A stretch of 8,939 nt of DNA from Acidobacteriaceae bacterium (GTDB lineage Bacteria > Acidobacteriota > Terriglobia > Terriglobales > Acidobacteriaceae), in the NCBI GenBank assembly GCA_003132825.1, contig PKYX01000403.1:1-8939 (forward strand), in the 5' to 3' direction. Both the position numbers and the translations under genes were made by a program. Under the pieces are notes generated by a model that searched no databases, had not been told where the DNA came from, and saw only the letters and a list, made by a program, of their open reading frames with translations. Shown here piece by piece: positions 5,752-8,939 of the stretch; the stretch's first letter is position 1; each line of letters begins with the position of its first letter.

Positions 5752-6108
5752 CTAGTAGGCGCCCTTGTTGGTTACGGCTACATCAAAGTGCAGATCCAGG
5801 GGATGAACTGGCATGTCGATGTGGACGGTGTAGGGCACATCGATGCTCACCGAACCCGAGCCTTGCGTGCCCACCCGGTGGACGACAATGCTTTCCCGGG
5901 TCACAGGAAGCTGCAGTTCCTGTGCCTTTTTAAAGACCGTGTCTTGGATCGCGTCCTCGGTCTTGGCGCTATTGGTACTGAGCAGCGCCTCGGTATTGAG
6001 GGCATCCTGAAACTCATAATTCGAGTAGTAGGGCGGGATCAGTTCCACGCATAGATACAGCGAGATCACGATCACAAACAGCCCAAAGAAGACTTTCATC
6101 AAACCCAT
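5752..6108 (-). CDS. DUF4845-like single-pass membrane protein
   Basis: This encodes 118 aa with an N-terminal membrane segment (residues about 5-24, VFFGLFVIVISLYLCVELI) followed by PPYYSNYEFQDAL. The rest is a small exported-side domain: an amphipathic helix (TEDAIQDTVFKKAQELQLPV) followed by beta strands (SIVVHRVGTQGSGSVSIDV, YTVHIDMP, LDLHFDVAV). This order resembles the DUF4845 family of membrane-anchored pilus-like proteins, whose function is unknown. It lies 38 bp downstream of proS on the same strand and is very likely cotranscribed. The ATG at 6108 is used; GAGG lies 11 nt upstream, rather far. ATG 6099 (three codons in) is an alternative start that barely alters the protein. The family assignment is from pattern memory and is moderately sure; membrane anchoring is clear. 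Confidence 0.75.
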   Translation of the reverse strand: MGLMKVFFGLFVIVISLYLCVELIPPYYSNYEFQDALNTEALLSTNSAKTEDAIQDTVFKKAQELQLPVTRESIVVHRVGTQGSGSVSIDVPYTVHIDMPVHPLDLHFDVAVTNKGAY

Positions 6109-6124
6109 AACGCGCTTGGCCTCG

Positions 6125-6156
6125 GGCGCGCTCTCGGATGAACCGGCTAGCGCGCC
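6125..6156 (-). promoter_or_regulatory. hairpin overlapping the proS stop codon, before the DUF4845-like gene
   Basis: GGCGCGCT (6125-6132) and AGCGCGCC (6149-6156) are perfect 8-bp complements around a 16-nt loop that can form a further CGG/CCG pairing. The proS TAG (6147-6149) lies at the loop/stem junction. On the minus-strand transcript the hairpin ends 16 nt before the downstream ATG, just ahead of its GAGG. No T-run follows, so read-through into the next gene is expected. It may tune expression between the two genes. Confidence 0.45.
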
Positions 6157-7919
6157 GCTTTCAAAATCGGCTTGAAGTATTCGGTGATTGCCGCGATGCT
6201 AGCATCCTGCATTTCCCGTGTCGAGCGATTGACGACCTCCACAGTGCCTTCGGTAACCTTTTTCCCCACCGTAACCCGGTAGGGGATGCCGACCAGGTCA
6301 GCGTCCTTGAATTTGACCCCCGGCCGCTCGTCCCGGTCGTCCAGTAACACATCGTAACCGGCGGTTTCCAGGTGGCCGACGATGTCTTCGGCAGCCGCCT
6401 GCAGGGCTGGGTCGCGGACGTTGGTCGGGGTTACAACGATCTGAAAGGGCGCAATCGTGGGCGACAGCCAGAACCCGTTTTCGTCATTGCTCTGCTCGAC
6501 GGCCGCGGTCAGGATGCGCTCGATTCCGATGCCATAGCTGCCCATGATCACGGTGACTTCCTTGCCGTTCTTATCCAGCACGCGCGCACCCATGGACTCG
6601 GAATATTTGTAACCCAGTTTGAAAATGTGCCCGACCTCGACGGCGGTATCGATGCGTAATGTGCCGCCGCAACGGGGACAGGATTCGCCGGCGGTGACGC
6701 TGCGCAGGTCGGCGTACGCCGTAGGATCGAAAGTCTCTCCCGGCGTGATGTTTTTGAGATGGTAATCCTCCCGGTTGGCCCCGGAGATCAGATTCTTGCG
6801 GCCCTCTAAGGCCTGATCGACCAGCAGAATTGGCTTGTCCGGATCCTTCCAGTCCTTGGCCCAATCCACCCCGACCGGCCCCAGGAATCCGGCGGGCGAG
6901 CGAAACAGTTGCCGGATCTCACCTTCTTCCATCGGACGAGTCTGTCTCCCCGCCACCGCCGATGACAGCTTCGCCTCGTTCATCTGGTGATCGCCGCGAA
7001 GCAGAAGCACCACTCCACGCACCTTCGATTTCCCCGTCTTCCGATCCTGATCTTCGGTGACCAGGGCCAACGTCTTGATCTTGTTCTTGGGCGAGACCCC
7101 GAGAAAGCGGGCTACGTCTTCGATGGTCTTCTGCCCCGGCGTGTGCACTTCAAGCGGCGTGCCATCGCCCTCGGGCGCCAGATCTTCGACCGCCGCTACC
7201 CGGGAAGTCGCTTTCTCCAGATTGGCGGCGTAGTCACAGTTTTCGCAGCTGGCGATTTGATCTTCGCCGGCCGGCGTTCGCACCATGAACTCCTCGGATT
7301 GAGATCCACCCATCGCACCGGAGTGCGCTTCGATCACCATGTACTTGAGCCCGCAGCGCTCGAAAATCTTGCAGTAGGCGTCGCGATGCTTCCGATAGGA
7401 AAGGTCCAGGCCGGCGGCATCCAGATCGAACGAATAGGAGTCTTTCATCATGAATTGCCGCACCCGCAGCAGGCCAGACTTGGGACGGGGCTCATCGCGA
7501 AACTTGGGGGCGATTTGATACCAGATCTGCGGCAGTTGTTTGTAACTCCGCAGCTCTTTGCGTGCGATCTCGGTCATGACCTCCTCTTCCGTCATGCCCA
7601 GGCAAAGATCCGCGCCTTTGCGATCTTTCAAGCGAAAGAGGTTGTCGCCCATGACGGCCCAGCGCCCGCTAGCCTCCCACAACTCGCGCGGATGCAGCGC
7701 CGGGAGATAGAACTCCTGGCCAATCCTGTCCATCTCTTCGCGCACAATGGCGCTGATTTTGCCGAACGAGCGCTGCCCCAGGAAAAGATAGGAGTAGAGC
7801 CCGGCAGCCAGCTGACGGATGTATCCCGCCCGCACCAGAAATCGGTGGCTGGCGACTTCGGCGTCCGCCGGAGCTTCGCGCAACGTAGGGATAAAGAGTT
7901 CGGACCAGCGATGCATCAT
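6147..7919 (-). CDS. proS: prolyl-tRNA synthetase, bacterial type with editing domain
   Basis: This 590-aa cytoplasmic class II synthetase charges tRNA-Pro with proline. The N-terminal part ([20 protein letters not shown], then [19 protein letters not shown]) is typical of bacterial ProS. Class II motif 2 is [20 protein letters not shown] (about 139-158) and motif 3 is [12 protein letters not shown] (about 459-470). Between them, about 230-400, lies the YbaK-like insertion domain that clears mischarged Ala-tRNA-Pro ([35 protein letters not shown]). An HGTP anticodon-binding domain covers about 490-585 ([23 protein letters not shown]). CENC (225-228) and CPRC (414-417) are two CxxC pairs. Length fits the family. 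The frame opens further upstream to ATG 7952, but that codon overlaps a -10-like TAGAAT, and family members begin near MHRWSELF, so 7919 (or 7916) is preferred. No strong Shine-Dalgarno is seen. It is the first gene of the minus-strand series. Confidence 0.95.
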   Translation of the reverse strand: MMHRWSELFIPTLREAPADAEVASHRFLVRAGYIRQLAAGLYSYLFLGQRSFGKISAIVREEMDRIGQEFYLPALHPRELWEASGRWAVMGDNLFRLKDRKGADLCLGMTEEEVMTEIARKELRSYKQLPQIWYQIAPKFRDEPRPKSGLLRVRQFMMKDSYSFDLDAAGLDLSYRKHRDAYCKIFERCGLKYMVIEAHSGAMGGSQSEEFMVRTPAGEDQIASCENCDYAANLEKATSRVAAVEDLAPEGDGTPLEVHTPGQKTIEDVARFLGVSPKNKIKTLALVTEDQDRKTGKSKVRGVVLLLRGDHQMNEAKLSSAVAGRQTRPMEEGEIRQLFRSPAGFLGPVGVDWAKDWKDPDKPILLVDQALEGRKNLISGANREDYHLKNITPGETFDPTAYADLRSVTAGESCPRCGGTLRIDTAVEVGHIFKLGYKYSESMGARVLDKNGKEVTVIMGSYGIGIERILTAAVEQSNDENGFWLSPTIAPFQIVVTPTNVRDPALQAAAEDIVGHLETAGYDVLLDDRDERPGVKFKDADLVGIPYRVTVGKKVTEGTVEVVNRSTREMQDASIAAITEYFKPILKAAR

Positions 7920-7950
7920 TGAGTTTGCCCGTCGTTTGAGGAGAAAAAGC

Positions 7951-7979
7951 ATTCTACGCGGATGAGGCAGTCTTGGCTA
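7951..7979 (-). promoter_or_regulatory. candidate sigma-70-type promoter for proS
   Basis: On the minus strand TAGCCA (7979-7974; 4 of 6 matches to TTGACA) is followed after 17 bp by TAGAAT (7956-7951; 5 of 6 matches to TATAAT). Transcription would start near 7944, leaving a leader of about 25 nt to the ATG at 7919. The distance and spacing are good, but the -35 is mediocre. Confidence 0.4.
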
Positions 7980-8399
7980 GGCAGCCCCTGAACCGGCAAG
8001 AAGAGATAAGTCATTCTTTTTCAATAGAAAGACGGCTCAGCAGCCCACCCGACGATCCCTCCGGCGGGGAGGGGAGGGAGCAGAATGAGTCGAGTTTTCC
8101 GGGGAGTCGAACTGGTTCCTCGGTGTCTTCCGGCAGTAAAACCAGGCATTCCCGGGGTCGAAAACACCCCCGCCGGAGCATGCTCGGACAGACGTTCCGG
8201 ACAGAGGAGACTCGTTTGCTCCCCACCAGTCCGTCTAGCGCGCCGTCTTGAAAAAAGACTGATGTTTGTGGCAGGGTGGAGATACGCCCCCAACCGCCGG
8301 CAATGCCCGCCGGACAGCGCACGAGCGGACGGGCCGCTGAGGGCGGGGCAGAGCGCCAACACCGAGACACCCTACGCTCACCTGCGCTGCAACAGCTCG
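7980..8399. other. divergent intergenic region without a recognised gene
   Basis: About 420 bp between proS and the winged-helix gene hold no protein-like frame; open frames on both strands are Arg/Pro/Ser-rich and lack start signals. Small stems occur: GGGGT/ACCCC around 8154-8170, GTCTT (8245-8249)/AAGAC (8255-8259) with a GAAAA loop, and CCGGC (8297-8301)/GCCGG (8309-8313). None has a terminator tail. The regulatory sites of the winged-helix gene probably lie here, but no clear promoter is visible. Confidence 0.4.
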
Positions 8400-8939
8400 A
8401 TGCCATCGCTCGCCAAAGCCGGACCCTCGAGGAGCCGCCGGCCCCTCTCTGCCGCTCTCCCCTTGTCCACTCTGCTCTCCCAGGTGCTGGTTGCGTTCAC
8501 GATCGAGTTCGACAACGAGTCCGAACGGCAGATGCCGCACCGGACGACCCGAGAGGGCTCGACCGCTGGTTCGCTGCACGCGCCCTGGCTGGTGTCATTG
8601 GTGATGTGGTCGAATTGCATGCGCTTCGTCGGAGATTCGGGAGTGCGCGTCGCCCAGCTTGAGGACCTCGCCCGCACGACCACGAACTTGAACGGCATGG
8701 AGAGGTGGGGCTACGTCGCCGTCCGCCCGGATCCGGCCGACAGCCGATCGAAGCCGCCCCGCTCCGATTGGGTAATTCGCGCCACCCCCGCAGGCCGGAA
8801 GGCCCAGGAAATATGGCGGCCGCTGTTCGCCGCCATCGAGAAGCGCTGGCAGGCGCGCTTCGGCAAGGAAGAGATCGACCGGCTTCGGGAATCGCTGCGG
8901 GCGCTGAGCAGCCAGATCGATGTCGAACTGCCCGACTGC
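8400..8939 (+). CDS. MarR-like winged-helix transcriptional regulator, partial at window end
   Basis: The frame runs 180 codons from the ATG at 8400 to the window edge without a stop, so the C-terminus is missing. After a Ser/Arg/Pro-rich start (MPSLAKAGPSRSRRP) comes a helix, LSTLLSQVLVAFTIEFDNE, and then PWLVSLVMWSNCMRFV (62-77). The likely winged helix-turn-helix is at about 80-132: VRVAQLEDLARTTTNLNGME as the HTH region, GYVAVRPDPADSRSKPPRS as the wing, then WVIRATPAGRKAQEIW, as in MarR proteins. A helical C-terminal part (FGKEEIDRLRESLRALSSQ) resembles MarR dimerisation helices. I recall similar proteins, longer than ordinary MarR (about 140-150 aa), in Acidobacteriota and Actinobacteria. 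Effector and targets are unknown. No Shine-Dalgarno precedes the ATG. Local GC looks higher than in the proS-PBP block, which may hint at transfer. Confidence 0.8.
   Translation, partial: MPSLAKAGPSRSRRPLSAALPLSTLLSQVLVAFTIEFDNESERQMPHRTTREGSTAGSLHAPWLVSLVMWSNCMRFVGDSGVRVAQLEDLARTTTNLNGMERWGYVAVRPDPADSRSKPPRSDWVIRATPAGRKAQEIWRPLFAAIEKRWQARFGKEEIDRLRESLRALSSQIDVELPDC

Noticed and set aside
6987..7922. 311-codon plus-strand open frame antisense to proS
   Set aside because: It is a mirror of the proS codons; proS is fully supported by class II motifs, and this frame has no recognisable features or start signal.
8011..8406. Overlapping minus-strand frames of 113-131 codons in the proS-regulator gap
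   Set aside because: Their composition (Arg/Ser/Pro/Gly) looks noncoding, there are no start signals, and two frames of similar length overlap with no family resemblance.
1..8939. CRISPR arrays, insertion sequences, integrases, rRNA
   Set aside because: No regularly spaced repeats, transposase-like frames, terminal inverted repeats with target duplications, or rRNA-like sequence were seen on reading the window.

Overview
The window looks like an ordinary, mostly chromosomal stretch from a moderately GC-rich Gram-negative-type bacterium, most likely an Acidobacteriota (Koribacter/Terriglobia-like) species. The basis is the style of several proteins: a small secreted protein in the style found in acidobacteria, a KdsC with an enlarged flap, a PBP1b-type murein synthase with a Cys-containing C-terminal tail, and a DUF4845-like membrane protein. 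This assignment comes from family recognition, not from a search. A kdsC gene implies lipopolysaccharide, hence an outer membrane.

Layout. Positions 1-418 (minus) encode a small secreted protein of unknown function. Positions 419-1240 hold no long gene. They do contain a convincing 34-codon ORF for a very basic mini-protein (690-794, minus), with a perfect palindrome and a hairpin just upstream of it. Positions 1241-1873 (plus) carry kdsC, apparently read from a leaderless start behind an extended -10 box. A rho-independent-type terminator (about 1911-1970) separates kdsC from a convergent minus-strand gene series. Read 5' to 3', that series is proS (7919-6147), a DUF4845-like single-pass membrane protein (6108-5752), a class A penicillin-binding protein of the PBP1b type (5522-2964) and an exported TPR protein (2901-2089). 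Short gaps join proS to the DUF4845-like gene (38 bp) and the PBP to the TPR gene (62 bp). A 229-bp GC-rich, hairpin-dense gap lies between the two pairs. After a 480-bp divergent intergenic region, the window ends inside a plus-strand gene (8400 to beyond 8939) for a MarR-like winged-helix protein.

Functionally the region combines envelope building (Kdo phosphatase for lipopolysaccharide, a bifunctional murein synthase, exported TPR and small secreted proteins) with translation (prolyl-tRNA synthetase). There is no mobile element, CRISPR array, rRNA or tRNA that I can support. The points most worth a second look are the basic 34-aa ORF, the recurrence of hairpins 12-16 nt before start codons in three minus-strand genes, and the structured leader-like stretch before the PBP gene.
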